DNA from: Desulfobacteraceae bacterium
Lineage (GTDB): Bacteria; Desulfobacterota; Desulfobacteria; Desulfobacterales; UBA11574
Direction: 5' to 3'
Assembly (NCBI GenBank): GCA_029857875.1
Contig: JAOUGB010000166.1
Span: forward strand, 1-6,026
Length of the DNA: 6,026 bases
Each line of letters opens with the position of its first letter. Position 1 is the stretch's first letter. Shown here in pieces: positions 5,992 through 6,026 of this stretch. The position numbers and the translations under genes were made by a program. The notes under the pieces were generated by a model. That model saw only the letters and a program-made list of their open reading frames with translations, was not told where the DNA came from and made no database searches.

Positions 5992-6026
5992 TCTTTATTT
6001 TCCGCCCTCTCAGTGGAAAATAAAGA
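5992..6026. repeat. 12-bp perfect inverted repeat at the window edge
   Basis: TCTTTATTTTCC (5992-6003) pairs perfectly with GGAAAATAAAGA (6015-6026) around an 11-nt loop. The right arm ends exactly at the last base, so the stem may be longer. The stem is AT-rich and the loop is richer in GC, which is unlike an intrinsic terminator. It could be a dispersed palindromic repeat or an operator for a gene to the right. Confidence 0.62.

Larger units (their letters stand above)
5717..6026. other. 310-bp gene-free region upstream of selB
   Basis: No convincing coding sequence, tRNA or rRNA is visible here. The region should hold the selB leader and promoter, but no good -35/-10 pair was found on the minus strand. 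It does contain several separate small repeats: a 5-bp hairpin TCAGC/GCTGA at 5751-5763 and four elements listed individually. No tRNA-Sec or SelA coding sequence was recognised. Confidence 0.65.

Noticed and set aside
5967..6023. 18-codon plus-strand reading frame (MLYVIKLCLFIFRPLSGK) with AAAGG upstream
   Set aside because: Very short, no recognisable family, and its end overlaps the perfect inverted repeat, so chance is the simpler explanation.
5987..6026. Possible start of a plus-strand gene at the right edge (MPLYFPPSQWKIK...)
   Set aside because: No Shine-Dalgarno before the ATG and the stretch is mostly the inverted repeat; too little sequence to call a gene.
5717..6026. tRNA-Sec (selC) next to selB
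   Set aside because: No acceptor/T-arm pairing or TCA anticodon arm could be assembled on either strand; a GATTCAAACC near 5931 resembles a T-loop but has no supporting stem.

Overview
The window looks like chromosomal DNA from an anaerobic, selenocysteine-using bacterium, most likely a Desulfobacterota (deltaproteobacterial) sulfate reducer or a close relative. The pointers are a ferredoxin-linked 2-oxoacid oxidoreductase subunit, a full-length SelB, and intergenic spacers full of short palindromic and tandem repeats. This taxonomic reading is inference; no rRNA or other diagnostic marker is present.

Left half, plus strand: a few codons of an upstream gene (probably the beta subunit of the same enzyme) are followed by korC, the gamma subunit of a 2-oxoacid (probably 2-oxoglutarate):ferredoxin oxidoreductase. 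After a 12-nt gap comes hemW, a radical-SAM heme chaperone. The tight spacing suggests one transcript, though no direct biochemical link between the two is known. The hemW end faces a converging gene across a 134-bp spacer that is mostly one large imperfect inverted repeat (1835-1958).

Right half, minus strand: selB (5716-3806, TTG start) encodes the selenocysteine-specific elongation factor. Downstream in the same direction, after a 162-bp spacer holding a GGCGGA-type hairpin and tandem repeat, lies a 558-residue membrane-anchored protein. It joins one N-terminal transmembrane helix, an MgtE-like pair of CBS domains, a His/Pro/Ala/Thr-rich linker with a seven-residue His period, and a C-terminal DUF2333 domain. 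This is the most unusual gene here. As I recall the family, DUF2333 proteins are shorter, with the domain close behind the helix; here about 265 residues separate them, and the predicted topology would put the CBS pair outside the cytoplasm.

The last 310 bp (5717-6026) contain no convincing gene. They hold a cluster of small hairpins, a 9-bp tandem repeat, a 13-bp perfect inverted repeat, and a 12-bp perfect inverted repeat at the window edge. No selA, selC (tRNA-Sec), other tRNA, CRISPR array or transposase gene was seen.
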